Numbered from the stretch's first letter, positions 8,470 to 17,307 are shown. The stretch: DNA of 48,067 nt from Hyphomicrobiales bacterium (GCA_003140315.1 PLJS01000205.1:1-48067), one strand, 5' to 3'. Notes: generated from the letters alone by a model not told the origin. A program made the numbers and translations.

Positions 8470-9072
8470 TCAGTGCGAAAGGGCAACACGTGGGCCTGGC
8501 GGCGGAACGAGGCTTGATCGGTCGCCCGGCGGATTGTCCGGGTCCTGATCCTCGGGCCGCGGCCGTTTCAACCGCTTCAAGATGGTGCTCTCGGGGTCTT
8601 CCGGCAACATCGACATCAGCCACTGGCCGGTTCCCTGGAGAACCACGCGGGATTTGGCGTTTTTGACCCAGTCAGGCTGACTACGATCAGGCACCAGCCA
8701 GGCGAAGAACAGGAATGCCACGACCACGATCACCAGCCCGCGCGCGAGCCCGAACAGGAAGCCGAGCGTGCGGTCGAGAGCGCCGACGCGGCTGTCGAGG
8801 ATCGTGTCCGAAATCTTGATTGTGACGACCGAGACCAAGAGCAGCGTGCCGAGAAAGGCGACCCCGATGGACGCCGCCGAAGCGACGATGTCGTTGGTGA
8901 AATACTGGAGCGCGATAGGCTTGAGCTTCGGGTAGGCCCATACCGTGACGAGCGCGGCGGCGGCCCAAGACGCAATCGACAACACCTCGCGCATGAACCC
9001 GCGCACCATCGCGAGCAGCGCCGAGATCAACATGACGACCAGCAGGATGATATCAAGCAACGTGATCGGCAT
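8470..9072 (-). CDS. cvpA: CvpA family membrane protein
   Basis: Integral inner-membrane protein of the CvpA family (colicin V production accessory protein), 200 residues. Predicted membrane segments lie near the N-terminus (LLDIILLVVMLISALLAM), at ASWAAAALVTVW, at IGVAFLGTLLLVSVV and at LARGLVIVVVAFLFFAWLV. The cytoplasmic tail is rich in proline and charged residues. The biochemical role is unsettled; the family is linked to envelope robustness and purF operons. An upstream in-frame start exists at 9183, but ATG 9072 opens directly on the conserved first helix. It precedes purF by 42 bases and is likely co-transcribed with it. Confidence 0.93.
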   Translation of the reverse strand: MPITLLDIILLVVMLISALLAMVRGFMREVLSIASWAAAALVTVWAYPKLKPIALQYFTNDIVASAASIGVAFLGTLLLVSVVTIKISDTILDSRVGALDRTLGFLFGLARGLVIVVVAFLFFAWLVPDRSQPDWVKNAKSRVVLQGTGQWLMSMLPEDPESTILKRLKRPRPEDQDPDNPPGDRSSLVPPPGPRVALSH

Positions 9073-9179
9073 CGACCGCTCGTCAAACTCGCCTGGGAAG
9101 CGCTTTTCGCGCCTCCCGAGGGCGTCGGAATCGGGGATACGCGAGCACGGTCCGTGTATAGCGGGCGCGGACCCCGGCG

Positions 9180-10595
9180 TCATCCGTCTTGTCGTGCGAT
9201 CCGCGCAGGGCCGCGCGTGCGGCTACCCGCAACGGCGATACCGGCCACGAGTTCCGTTAACGAATCGATTGCCGTAATGGCAAATCCCGCATCCGGCCCG
9301 GTTTCGCCGTGCGCGGTCTCCGGCGCGAAGGCGCGGGTGAAGCCGAGCTTGGCGGCTTCCTTCAGCCGCGCGGCGGCCTGCGCCACCGGCCGGATCGCGC
9401 CCGACAGTGACACCTCGCCGAAATAGACCGCCTCGCGCGGCAGCGATGCACCCGCGAGCGAAGAGACGAGCGCGGCCGCGGCCGCAAGGTCTGCGGCGGG
9501 TTCCTGGATGCGCAGCCCGCCCGCGACGTTGAGATAGACGTCGTGCCCGCCGAGCTTGATGCCGCAATGCGCTTCCAGCACGGCAAGCACCATCGAGAGG
9601 CGGCTCTGATCCCATCCGACCACCGCGCGCCGCGGCGTTCCGAGCGAGGTCGGCGCGACCAGCGCCTGAATCTCGACCAGCAGCGGGCGCGTTCCCTCGA
9701 TCCCGGCGAACACGGCGGTGCCGGGGCTGCCGAGATCGCGTTCGGAAATGAATAGTTCGGACGGGTTCGGCACCTCTTTCAGGCCCGCGCCGGTCATCTC
9801 GAACACCCCGATCTCGTCGGTCGGGCCGAAGCGGTTCTTCACGGCGCGCAGGATGCGAAATTGATGCGCGCCGTCGCCCTCGAACGAAAGCACCGCGTCG
9901 ACCATGTGCTCGACGACGCGCGGGCCCGCGATCTGCCCGTCCTTGGTGACGTGGCCGACCAGGATCGCGGCCGCGCCGGAGCGCTTGGCGAACCGGATCA
10001 GTGCCTGCGCCGAGGCGCGCACTTGCGTCACGGTGCCGGGCGCGGACTCGACCGCGTCGGTCCACATGGTCTGGATGGAATCGATAATGACGAGGCGGGG
10101 AGTCTTGCCTTCCGAAAGGGTTGCGATGATGTCTTCCACCGCGGTCTCGGCCGCAAGCTCGACCGCAGCGTCGGTGAGGCCGAGCCGTTCCGCGCGCAAC
10201 CGCACTTGTGCGACTGCCTCTTCGCCCGAGACATAGACCGCGCGATGGCCCGTGCGCGCGAGCGCGGCGGCGGCCTGGATCAGGAGCGTCGACTTGCCGA
10301 TGCCGGGATCGCCCGCCATCAGCAGCACCGAGCCGCGTACGAAGCCGCCGCCCGTGACGCGATCAAGCTCCGGCAGGCCCGAGGGCAGGCGAGGGGCCTC
10401 GTGCGCCTGTCCGGCAAGCGGCTCGAGCGCGAAGACGCGGCCCTTGCGCGGCGCGCGGCCGGGCATGCGCGGCTGCGTCGCCGCCCCTTCCTCGGCTATC
10501 GTGTTCCATTCGCTGCAGGAATCGCACTTGCCCTGCCAGCGGCCATACACGGCACCGCAGTTCTGGCAGATGAAGGAGGGGATGTTCTTGGCCAT
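9180..10595 (-). CDS. radA: DNA repair protein RadA
   Basis: RecA-like ATPase that promotes branch migration during recombinational repair. The 471-residue protein has an N-terminal zinc finger (Cys10, Cys13, Cys24, Cys27), Walker A GDPGIGKS (residues 95-102), the RadA-specific KNRFG motif and a C-terminal Lon-protease-like domain. All parts are present. The frame stays open to 10679, but ATG 10595 is chosen because it places the zinc finger at the usual distance. The extra upstream codons would overlap a LexA-type box. It lies downstream of alr and about 107 bases upstream of cvpA. Confidence 0.96.
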   Translation of the reverse strand: MAKNIPSFICQNCGAVYGRWQGKCDSCSEWNTIAEEGAATQPRMPGRAPRKGRVFALEPLAGQAHEAPRLPSGLPELDRVTGGGFVRGSVLLMAGDPGIGKSTLLIQAAAALARTGHRAVYVSGEEAVAQVRLRAERLGLTDAAVELAAETAVEDIIATLSEGKTPRLVIIDSIQTMWTDAVESAPGTVTQVRASAQALIRFAKRSGAAAILVGHVTKDGQIAGPRVVEHMVDAVLSFEGDGAHQFRILRAVKNRFGPTDEIGVFEMTGAGLKEVPNPSELFISERDLGSPGTAVFAGIEGTRPLLVEIQALVAPTSLGTPRRAVVGWDQSRLSMVLAVLEAHCGIKLGGHDVYLNVAGGLRIQEPAADLAAAAALVSSLAGASLPREAVYFGEVSLSGAIRPVAQAAARLKEAAKLGFTRAFAPETAHGETGPDAGFAITAIDSLTELVAGIAVAGSRTRGPARIARQDG

Positions 10596-10662
10596 CACCG
10601 AGGCGCGCTGGAGGTGCCGCGTCTCGCCATGCGGCCTGATCTGGAAGGTATCAGAACGACTA

Positions 10663-10677
10663 GAACAATACAAGAAC
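10663..10677 (-). promoter_or_regulatory. LexA (SOS) box upstream of radA
   Basis: On the minus strand this reads GTTCTTGTATTGTTC, a perfect match to the alphaproteobacterial LexA consensus GTTC-N7-GTTC. A third GTTC follows five bases later. The box is 68 bases upstream of the chosen radA start, inside the 101-base alr-radA gap. It predicts DNA-damage induction of radA by its own promoter. Confidence 0.75.
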
Positions 10678-10696
10678 AAACAGCGTTGCGTGTGAC

Positions 10697-11815
10697 TTAA
10701 GACGTGTAAATCCGCCGGTATCGCCGCCCGAGGCTCGTGAGCACTTCATAACCGATCGTGCCTTCGCGCTTGGCAAGATCATCGACGCCAATTCCCTCGC
10801 CGATCAGCGTGACGAGATCGCTGCGCCGGATTTCGCTGGTGGGAACGTCAGTTACGTCGAGCGCGATCAGGTCCATAGATATCCGGCCCGCGAACGGGCA
10901 GCGCTGACCGGCGACGATCGCTTCGGCACCGGCATGCGCGTCCGTCGCGCTCGCGGCGCGCATCAAGCCGTCCGCGTAACCCGCTGAGATGATGGCGATA
11001 TGGCTTGGCCGTCGCGCGGTCCATGTCGCGCCGTAGCCGACCGTTTCTCCGGTCGCCACGTCGCGTGTCTGGACGATGCGGGCGTCGAGGCGCACGACCG
11101 GCCGCATTGGGTTCGGACGCCCCGGCGTCGGGTTCGCGCCGTAAAGCGCGACACCTGGGCGGACGAGGTCGTGATGCGCCTCGGCGCCTAAGAAAATGCC
11201 CGAGGAATTCGCGATTGATCCTGGGATTTGTGGGAAAAGCGCACGAATTTTGCGAAATCGCGCCATTTGTCGCGAATTGAGCGGATGCTCTTCCTCGGCG
11301 CAGGCGAAATGGCTCATCACCAGCGCTATCCCCGGCTGCGCGCCGAGACTTGCCGCGAGGTCAGCGGTCTCGTCGAGCGCGAAGCCCAGCCGGTTCATCC
11401 CGGTGTCGACATGCAGCGCGGCGGCGCCGGCCCAGCCGGTCGAGACCTGATAGGCATTCCACTCGTCGAGCTCGGCGCGGCTGCCGATCACCGGGCGCAG
11501 GCTCTCCTTGGCGTAAGCGGGAGCCGTGCCGGGTAACAAGCCGTTGAGCACATACACCGTCGTGTCGGCCGCGATAGCGCGCACGCGCCGCGCCTCGGCG
11601 AGGTTGGCGACGAAGAACGTGCAACATCCGGCCGCCGCGAGCGCGCCCGTGACTTCATCGATGCCGCAGCCATAGCCGTCGGCCTTGACCACGGCCGCGC
11701 CTTCGGCGGGCGCCGCGCGCGCGCGCAACGCGCGCCAGTTCGCGACGATCGCCGCAAGATCGATCGTGAGGATACCGCCGGCTTCAGTTTCGGCCGGCCC
11801 CGACTCTGTCGCCAT
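10697..11815 (-). CDS. alr: Alanine racemase
   Basis: Pyridoxal-phosphate enzyme that interconverts L- and D-alanine to supply D-alanine for peptidoglycan. The 372-residue protein carries the PLP lysine at residue 44 (VVKADGYGCG), the substrate-pocket stretch HVDTGMNRLGF, and the C-terminal-domain segments VGYGATW and RISMDLIALDV. Length is usual. It lies between the cupin gene and radA; in relatives it typically follows dnaB. The cupin and regulator genes therefore appear inserted between dnaB and alr. Confidence 0.97.
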   Translation of the reverse strand: MATESGPAETEAGGILTIDLAAIVANWRALRARAAPAEGAAVVKADGYGCGIDEVTGALAAAGCCTFFVANLAEARRVRAIAADTTVYVLNGLLPGTAPAYAKESLRPVIGSRAELDEWNAYQVSTGWAGAAALHVDTGMNRLGFALDETADLAASLGAQPGIALVMSHFACAEEEHPLNSRQMARFRKIRALFPQIPGSIANSSGIFLGAEAHHDLVRPGVALYGANPTPGRPNPMRPVVRLDARIVQTRDVATGETVGYGATWTARRPSHIAIISAGYADGLMRAASATDAHAGAEAIVAGQRCPFAGRISMDLIALDVTDVPTSEIRRSDLVTLIGEGIGVDDLAKREGTIGYEVLTSLGRRYRRIYTS

Positions 11816-11879
11816 GCCGCATCATCCGCCGCGCAGGCGTGGGGGACAAGCCGCGCCGGTCGTTCGCGGCAAGGTGCCG

Positions 11880-12338
11880 CTAGTTCTTGAGCGCCGAGAG
11901 TTGATCGGTGTCGTAGCGCCGTCGCAATTCCGCGATGACGCCGGCGTCCGGGATGCCGCCGGCTGCAACTATCTTTGCGAGCTCTTCGAAATAGTGCTCG
12001 TGGCCGGGCGGCGACACGGTCATCAGCATCCTTGCCGGCTTGCCGCTCGAATTGCCGATGTTATGAGGCATGCCCGGCGGAATGAACAGGTACGTTCCGG
12101 GCGTGGCGCGAACGCGTTGCTCGCCTACCTGCCAGTCGCATTCGCCTTCCAGCACATAGAAGGTCTCTTCCTGCACGCGGTGCACGTGGAGGCCGGTGGA
12201 GAAGCCGGACGGCAGCGTCCAGTCGAACATCGAGGTGTGCTTCGTGTCCGCTCCGGTCAAAAGGAAGACCATCGGCTGTCCGGCCAATGTGACGCCATGA
12301 CCTTCGGCCGGCATGCGAATGACTGCTTTCGCGCTCAT
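11880..12338 (-). CDS. Cupin-domain protein
   Basis: Small single-domain beta-barrel protein of the cupin superfamily, 152 residues, function unknown. The metal-binding motif is recognisable: GLHVHRVQEETFYVLEGE (His-x-His, Glu) and then PPGMPHNIGN with the last His. Such proteins may be sugar or aromatic-compound enzymes, or sensor proteins. The chosen start is the second of two adjacent ATGs, with GGAGG five bases upstream; the frame is open further up but non-conserved in character. It is divergent from the winged-helix/TolB/TPR regulator, which suggests the regulator controls it. Confidence 0.8.
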   Translation of the reverse strand: MSAKAVIRMPAEGHGVTLAGQPMVFLLTGADTKHTSMFDWTLPSGFSTGLHVHRVQEETFYVLEGECDWQVGEQRVRATPGTYLFIPPGMPHNIGNSSGKPARMLMTVSPPGHEHYFEELAKIVAAGGIPDAGVIAELRRRYDTDQLSALKN

Positions 12339-12418
12339 CATGTCCTCCATGGGCGGCGCTTCGGGATGTGCCGCGACCACGGCAATGTGCGCGCGAAGCG
12401 CCGGGAGGTCGTGAATCG

Positions 12419-12443
12419 GTTCTGAAAATGATGCAAAATGTTC
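12419..12443. promoter_or_regulatory. Possible operator: paired direct repeats between cupin and regulator genes
   Basis: The AT-rich stretch just before the regulator start holds two direct repeats, gttct..aaaatg and aaaatgttct, around atgc. On the other strand it reads GAACATTTT, gcat, CATTTTcaGAAC. Direct repeats are typical targets of OmpR/CadC-type winged-helix proteins. The position suits divergent control, but this is suggestive only. Confidence 0.25.
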
Positions 12444-12447
12444 TTGA

Positions 12448-14007
12448 ATGGATGGCACTCGGCCGATGGCGAGAATTCGAGAATTTGGCCCGTTCCGCCT
12501 CGACGCGGATGCGGCGATCCTATTTCGCGGCGCCGAGCCGACCGCGCTCGGCCGGCGAGCGGTGGCGTTGCTGCGGCTGCTGCTGGAGCGCGCCGGAGAG
12601 CCGGTTTCCAAGGATGCCCTGATTGCGGCCGCGTGGCCCGGACTTGCGATCGAGGACAGCAACCTGGCGGTTCAGATCGCGTCGCTGCGCCGAACGTTTG
12701 AAGAGCAAACCGGCGGGGCGGGTTGGATCGAGACGCTCCCGCGCCGTGGCTATCGCTATGTCGGCCCGGCGGTCGCAACCGTGAATTCCGCCGAGCCCAA
12801 GGCGCCGCCGCTTGCCTTGCCCGGCAAGCCGTCGGTCGCGGTGCTTGCTTTTTCAAATCTGAGCGGGGACGCCGAGCAAGAGTATTTCGCTGACGGTGTC
12901 GTCGACGACATCATCACCAGCCTTTCGCGCATCAAGTGGCTGTTCGTGATCGCGCGCAATTCTACTTTTACTTACAAGGGCCGGGCCGTGGACGTGAAGC
13001 AGGTCGGCCGCGAATTGGGCGTGCGCTATGTGCTGGAAGGCAGCGTGCGCAAGGTCGCAGACCGCGTGCGCGTCACCGCGCAGCTCATCGATGTCGCGAC
13101 CGGCGCGCATGTCTGGGCCGAACGCTACGACCGCAAGTTCGACGATATCTTCGCGTTGCAGGATGAGATCACGCTCTCGATCGTCGGCGCGATCGAGCCG
13201 GGCCTGCGCCAGGCCGAGGTCGAACGCGTCACGCGTAAATGCCCCGAACACCTCGACGCCTACGATCTCGCCTTGCAGGCGCTTCCCGATGTCTATGCCG
13301 TGATGCCGGCGAGCGTCAGAAGAGCGCTCTTGCTCCTCGATCGTGCGCTTGCGATCGAGCCGAATTATGCGGCGGCGCATGGCTACGCCGCGATGTGCCA
13401 TCATTGCCTCTTTCTCAGAGGCGGATTGCAGGAAGAAAACCGCGCCGCATCGATCGGTCACGCGCAAGCGGCGATTTCATGCGGCCGCGACGATTCGGTT
13501 GCGCTCACCCTCGCCGGCTTCTCCATGGGGATGGACGGCCACGATCGTGCCGCTGCTTTCGCGGCCTTCGAGGCGGCGCTCGCGCTCAGTCCTTCATTGG
13601 CACTGACCTATATTCTGGGTGCCGCGATTCTGTCCTGGGCCGGGGAGGCCGAGCGCACGATCGAATGGGCCGAACGCGCGCTGCGCCTCAGCCCGTTCGA
13701 TCCGTGGAAATTCATCGCCTATCGGGCGCTGGCGCTCGCGCACTTCCTGCGCGGCCGCTATGAGGCAGCCGCGGAGGCCGGACTGAGAGCGGTGCAGTTC
13801 AATCCCGGATTCGGGAGTTCACACATGCTGCTCGCGGCATCGCTCGCGAAGCTCGGGCGCCACGACGAAGCGAACGCCGCCGTGGCGCGTCTCATGGCGC
13901 GGGAGCCTGGGTTTCATCTCACGGGTCAATTCGCCGGCGTAAACTGTGCGCCGGCGCTTGCGGCGTCGCTGCGCGAGGCGCTGCGCCCGACCGGGCTGCC
14001 GGAGTGA
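12448..14007 (+). CDS. Winged-helix regulator with TolB-like and TPR domains
   Basis: One-component regulator-like protein of 519 residues. An OmpR/CadC-type winged-helix DNA-binding domain occupies about residues 10-105 (FGPFRLDADAAILF, then ETLPRRGYRYVGP). It is followed by a TolB N-terminal-like domain (SVAVLAFSNLSGDAEQEYFA, then GVRYVLEGSVRK, then VWAERYDR) and a C-terminal TPR array. This is the arrangement known from CadC-like proteins and from non-catalytic relatives of class III adenylate cyclases in Rhizobiales. No cyclase domain is present and no clear transmembrane segment is seen, so it is probably cytoplasmic. ATG 12448 or ATG 12466 may be the start; neither has a convincing Shine-Dalgarno. 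It is divergent from the cupin gene, its likely target. Confidence 0.85.
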   Translation: MDGTRPMARIREFGPFRLDADAAILFRGAEPTALGRRAVALLRLLLERAGEPVSKDALIAAAWPGLAIEDSNLAVQIASLRRTFEEQTGGAGWIETLPRRGYRYVGPAVATVNSAEPKAPPLALPGKPSVAVLAFSNLSGDAEQEYFADGVVDDIITSLSRIKWLFVIARNSTFTYKGRAVDVKQVGRELGVRYVLEGSVRKVADRVRVTAQLIDVATGAHVWAERYDRKFDDIFALQDEITLSIVGAIEPGLRQAEVERVTRKCPEHLDAYDLALQALPDVYAVMPASVRRALLLLDRALAIEPNYAAAHGYAAMCHHCLFLRGGLQEENRAASIGHAQAAISCGRDDSVALTLAGFSMGMDGHDRAAAFAAFEAALALSPSLALTYILGAAILSWAGEAERTIEWAERALRLSPFDPWKFIAYRALALAHFLRGRYEAAAEAGLRAVQFNPGFGSSHMLLAASLAKLGRHDEANAAVARLMAREPGFHLTGQFAGVNCAPALAASLREALRPTGLPE

Positions 14008-14058
14008 TGTTTTGAGCAGCGCCCCGGTCAGGGCACAGCGCATAAGCCACGCGCTCCA

Positions 14059-14158
14059 CCTCCCCCTGAAAGGAGGAGGTCGCCGAGCGAAAGCGAGGCG
14101 GGTGGGGGTCTTCTGTGCGTTTGACCCCCACCCCAACCCTCCCCCTTTCAGGGGGAGG
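14059..14158. repeat. 100-base palindromic repeat (GC-skewed, MITE-like)
   Basis: A nested palindrome between the regulator and dnaB 3' ends. The 14-base outer arms match perfectly (cctccccctgaaag at 14059-14072; its complement at 14145-14158). The 11-base inner arms also match (gggtgggggtc at 14100-14110; its complement at 14123-14133). A short inverted tract (cctcc, ggagg) sits within the left arm. It could act as a bidirectional terminator for the two convergent genes. Related sequences are common in Bradyrhizobium-like genomes. Confidence 0.8.
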
Positions 14159-14205
14159 GAGCGCACCGCATTCGTGGCAACGCTTCGATGCAAGACGATC
14201 CCGCG

Positions 14206-15699
14206 CTAAATCCGCTCCGGCAACCGGCTCGAATCCGCCAGGTTGGAGAAGCGCGTGACGTTGGCCTCGAACTGGAGCTGCACCGTGCCGGTCGGGCCGT
14301 GGCGCTGCTTGCCGATGATCAGCTCGGCCTTGCCGTGGACCGCTTCCATCTCGGTCAGCCACTTGAAATGCTCTTCGGAGCCCGCGCGGGGTTCTTTATT
14401 CTTCAGATAATATTCCTCGCGGAACACGAACAGCACAACGTCGGCGTCCTGCTCGATCGAGCCGGATTCGCGCAAGTCCGAGAGTTGCGGCCGCTTGTCG
14501 TCGCGGTTTTCCACCTGGCGCGAGAGCTGCGACAGCGCGAGGATTGGAACGTTCAGGTCCTTGGCGAGCGCCTTCAGGCCCGTGGTGATCTCGGTCACCT
14601 CCTGCACGCGCCCCTCCTGCGCGCGCCGCAACGAGCCTTGCAGCAACTGGATGTAGTCGACCACGATCAGGTCGAGCCCGCGTTGGCGCTTCAAGCGTCG
14701 CGCGCGCGCGGCGAGCTGCGCGATCGAGAGCCCGCCGGTTTCGTCGATGTAGAGCGGGATCGTCTCCATCTCGCGCGCGACCGCGGCGATGCGGTCGAAG
14801 TCGGCCGGATCGATCTCGCCGCGGCGGATGCGGTAGGAGGGGACTTCGGTCTGCTCGGAGATGATACGGGTCGCGAGCTGCTCGGCCGACATTTCGAGCG
14901 AGAAGAAACCCACGATGCCGCCGTTGATCGATTCGGTGCGGCCGTCGGGGCGCACCTCGCCCTCCCAGGCCTTGGCGATGTTGTAGGCGATGTTGGTCGC
15001 GAGCGCGGTCTTGCCCATGCCCGGCCGTCCGGCGAGGATCACGAGATCGGAAGACTGCAGGCCGCCCATCATGCGGTCGACGTCGGCGATGCCCGTGGCG
15101 AGCCCGGACAGCTTGCCGTCGCGCTGGTAGGCGCGCGCCGCCATTTCGACCGCGGTGGTGAGCGCGCTCGCGAAGCGTTGGAACCCGCCGCCATAGCGCC
15201 CGATCTCGGCCAGTTCATAGAGGCGGCGCTCGGCGTCCTCGATCTGATCGCGCGGCGCCAGATCGACCGGCGCGTCGTAGGCGACGTTGACCATGTCCTG
15301 GCCGATCAGGATCAGAGAACGGCGCGTCGCGAGATCGTAGATCGTGCGGCCGTAGTCCTCGGCATTGATGACGGTCGTCGCTTCCGCCGCGAGGCGCGCG
15401 AGATATTGGCTCGCCGTCAGTCCCGCGACCTCGAAGTCGGGCGGCAGGAAGGTTTTCAGCGTCACCGGGCTTGCGACCTTGCCGGCACGGATCAGGCTAC
15501 CGGCAAGCTCGATGATCTTCTGATGGATCGGCTCGAAGAAATGCTCCGGCAACAAGAAATCGGAAACGCGATAGAACGCTTCGTTGTTGACCAGCACGGC
15601 GCCCAACAGCGCCTGCTCCGCTTCGATATTGTGCGGCGCAGCGCGAAACAGCGCAGGGCTCTCTGGCGCGGACTTGCGCGCGGTCTGATCGATTGCCAT
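14206..15699 (-). CDS. dnaB: Replicative DNA helicase DnaB
   Basis: Hexameric 5'-3' helicase that opens the replication fork and recruits primase. The 497-residue protein has the N-terminal primase-interaction domain (PHNIEAEQALLGAVLVNNEAF) and a RecA-like motor with Walker A GRPGMGKT (residues 224-231), Walker B-like DLIVVDYIQLL and the conserved LSQLSRQVE and DLRESGSIEQDAD segments. ATG 15699 is chosen because the protein then starts a short distance before the conserved PHNIEAEQ motif. The frame is open to 15786, so a 29-residue longer start is possible. No intein interrupts it. Confidence 0.96.
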   Translation of the reverse strand: MAIDQTARKSAPESPALFRAAPHNIEAEQALLGAVLVNNEAFYRVSDFLLPEHFFEPIHQKIIELAGSLIRAGKVASPVTLKTFLPPDFEVAGLTASQYLARLAAEATTVINAEDYGRTIYDLATRRSLILIGQDMVNVAYDAPVDLAPRDQIEDAERRLYELAEIGRYGGGFQRFASALTTAVEMAARAYQRDGKLSGLATGIADVDRMMGGLQSSDLVILAGRPGMGKTALATNIAYNIAKAWEGEVRPDGRTESINGGIVGFFSLEMSAEQLATRIISEQTEVPSYRIRRGEIDPADFDRIAAVAREMETIPLYIDETGGLSIAQLAARARRLKRQRGLDLIVVDYIQLLQGSLRRAQEGRVQEVTEITTGLKALAKDLNVPILALSQLSRQVENRDDKRPQLSDLRESGSIEQDADVVLFVFREEYYLKNKEPRAGSEEHFKWLTEMEAVHGKAELIIGKQRHGPTGTVQLQFEANVTRFSNLADSSRLPERI

Positions 15700-15883
15700 G
15701 AACGAGATGCCGGACTGATACGAAATCGACTCGGGTCTTAGCATCGCTGAACGAATCTGACGATCAACGGAAGCGCGGATCACCACTGTCCCCGTTGCTC
15801 ACCGCGAATCATTTTCATTCGACATTGAGCGGAATTGGTCTTGACGGATTTATGTCCGCGTCGCGGACAAGATCGGCTGCGAT

Positions 15884-17140
15884 CTACTCGCCGGCGAGAC
15901 GCAACGGCGGGCGGCTGCCGCTTTCGAGGGAGCGCAGCCGGGATTCCTCGGGCCCGATGTAATCGCGTGTGATCGGAACCACATCCTGCCGTTTGGTCAA
16001 CTGAAGCTGGAACACCATCATGCCCTGCTCGCGGAACGTCATCTCCGAAGAAGCGAGATAGAATTCCCACATGCGCACGAAGCGTGCGTCGTAGAGTCTC
16101 TCGACTTCCTCGCGATGCGCGAGGAAACGCTCGCGCCAGTTCTTCAGCGTCTCGGCGTAATGCAGGCGCAGGATCTCGATGTCGGTGACGAGGAACCCGG
16201 AGCGCTCGACCGCGGGCAGGACTTCCGACAGCGCCGGGATGTAGCCGCCGGGGAAGATGTATTTCGCGATCCACGGATTGGTGATGCCGGGACCTTCCGA
16301 GCGGCCGATGGAATGCAGCAGCATCACGCCGTCGTCGGCGAGCAGTTCCGCGGCCTTGCGGAAGAACACATCGTAGAAGCCGACGCCGACATGCTCGAAC
16401 ATTCCGACCGAGACGATCCTGTCGAAGTGCTCGTTGATGTCGCGATAATCCTGCAAGCGGAACTCGACGCGATCCGCGAGACCTTTCTCTTCGGCGCGCT
16501 GGGTGGAGAGCGCAAGCTGCTCTTTGGAAAGCGTGACGCCGGTTACGCGCGCTCCGGCGAGTTCGGCGAGATAGAGCCCGAGCCCGCCCCAGCCGGAACC
16601 GATGTCGAGCACGCGCGCGTCCGGCGTGACCAGCAGCTTCGCCGTGACATGCCGGCGCTTGGCGAGCTGCGCGTCATCGAGCGACTGATCCGGATGCTCG
16701 AAGTAGGCGCAGCTATATTGCCGGTCGGCGTCGAGGAAGAGCGAATAGAGCCTGCCGTCGAGATCGTAATGATGCGCGACGTTGCGGCGCGACCGCGTGC
16801 GCGCGTTGAACTGCGCGAGGCGCCGGCCGAGATAGCGCAGCAACCATCGCAGGCGTCCCCAGCGCGGCGGCTTGCCGGAATGGTCCTGCGACAGCGCGAG
16901 CGCGAGCAGCTCCGTGATCGAGCCCTGCTCGATCACAAGAGTCCCGTTCATGTAGGTTTCGCCGAGCGCGAGTTCCGGATCGAGCAGCATCGCGCGCTGT
17001 GCCGCAGGTGTCATGAAGCGAACGGCGATCGGTGTTCCGGTGCCGTCGCCGAGCATGAAGGTCGTTCCGTGGGCCGTCGCGACGCGCAACATCCCTTGCC
17101 GGAAGAACGACTGCAAGACCGTCCGTAGCACCCATTCCAT
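15884..17140 (-). CDS. cfa: Cyclopropane-fatty-acyl-phospholipid synthase
   Basis: SAM-dependent enzyme that adds a methylene bridge across double bonds of membrane phospholipid acyl chains, usually in stationary phase or acid stress. The 418-residue protein has an N-terminal lipid-binding region and a Rossmann methyltransferase domain with the SAM loop VLDIGSGWGG (residues 177-186). The family's QYSCAYF cysteine segment is at residues 141-147, and VGMFEHVG and a YIFPGGYIP motif are present. Length is standard. ATG 17140 is chosen as it starts close to the conserved region. A good sigma-70-like promoter lies about 140 bases upstream. It is oriented like dnaB but is probably its own unit. Confidence 0.95.
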   Translation of the reverse strand: MEWVLRTVLQSFFRQGMLRVATAHGTTFMLGDGTGTPIAVRFMTPAAQRAMLLDPELALGETYMNGTLVIEQGSITELLALALSQDHSGKPPRWGRLRWLLRYLGRRLAQFNARTRSRRNVAHHYDLDGRLYSLFLDADRQYSCAYFEHPDQSLDDAQLAKRRHVTAKLLVTPDARVLDIGSGWGGLGLYLAELAGARVTGVTLSKEQLALSTQRAEEKGLADRVEFRLQDYRDINEHFDRIVSVGMFEHVGVGFYDVFFRKAAELLADDGVMLLHSIGRSEGPGITNPWIAKYIFPGGYIPALSEVLPAVERSGFLVTDIEILRLHYAETLKNWRERFLAHREEVERLYDARFVRMWEFYLASSEMTFREQGMMVFQLQLTKRQDVVPITRDYIGPEESRLRSLESGSRPPLRLAGE

Positions 17141-17278
17141 GGGCCGCCCCAAGCACACATACGTCCGCCTGGTCCATCGTCGGGCGGCAGGGCAAAAGAA
17201 GCGACACCGCGCGCTCGGCAGGACCGCCGGCTCGCTTCCACCCCTCAAAACCCCAGGCAGTCGCGTCCGGATAACACC

Positions 17279-17307
17279 ATTAAAACAAAGTCATTCATTA
17301 TCGGCAA
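17279..17307 (-). promoter_or_regulatory. Sigma-70-type promoter for cfa
   Basis: On the minus strand, TTGCCG (-35, 17302-17307) and TTTAAT (-10, 17279-17284) are separated by exactly 17 bases. They lie in a conspicuously AT-rich patch within otherwise GC-rich DNA. The spacing to the cfa start gives a leader of roughly 130 bases. Confidence 0.5.

Noticed and set aside
12338-12662. Upstream extension of the cupin reading frame
   Set aside because: The extension is Ser/Arg-rich, overlaps the divergent regulator, and the inner ATG has a good GGAGG ribosome site.
14188-15741. Plus-strand frame of 517 codons opposite dnaB
   Set aside because: Antisense shadow of a fully conserved DnaB; no recognisable family and skewed composition.
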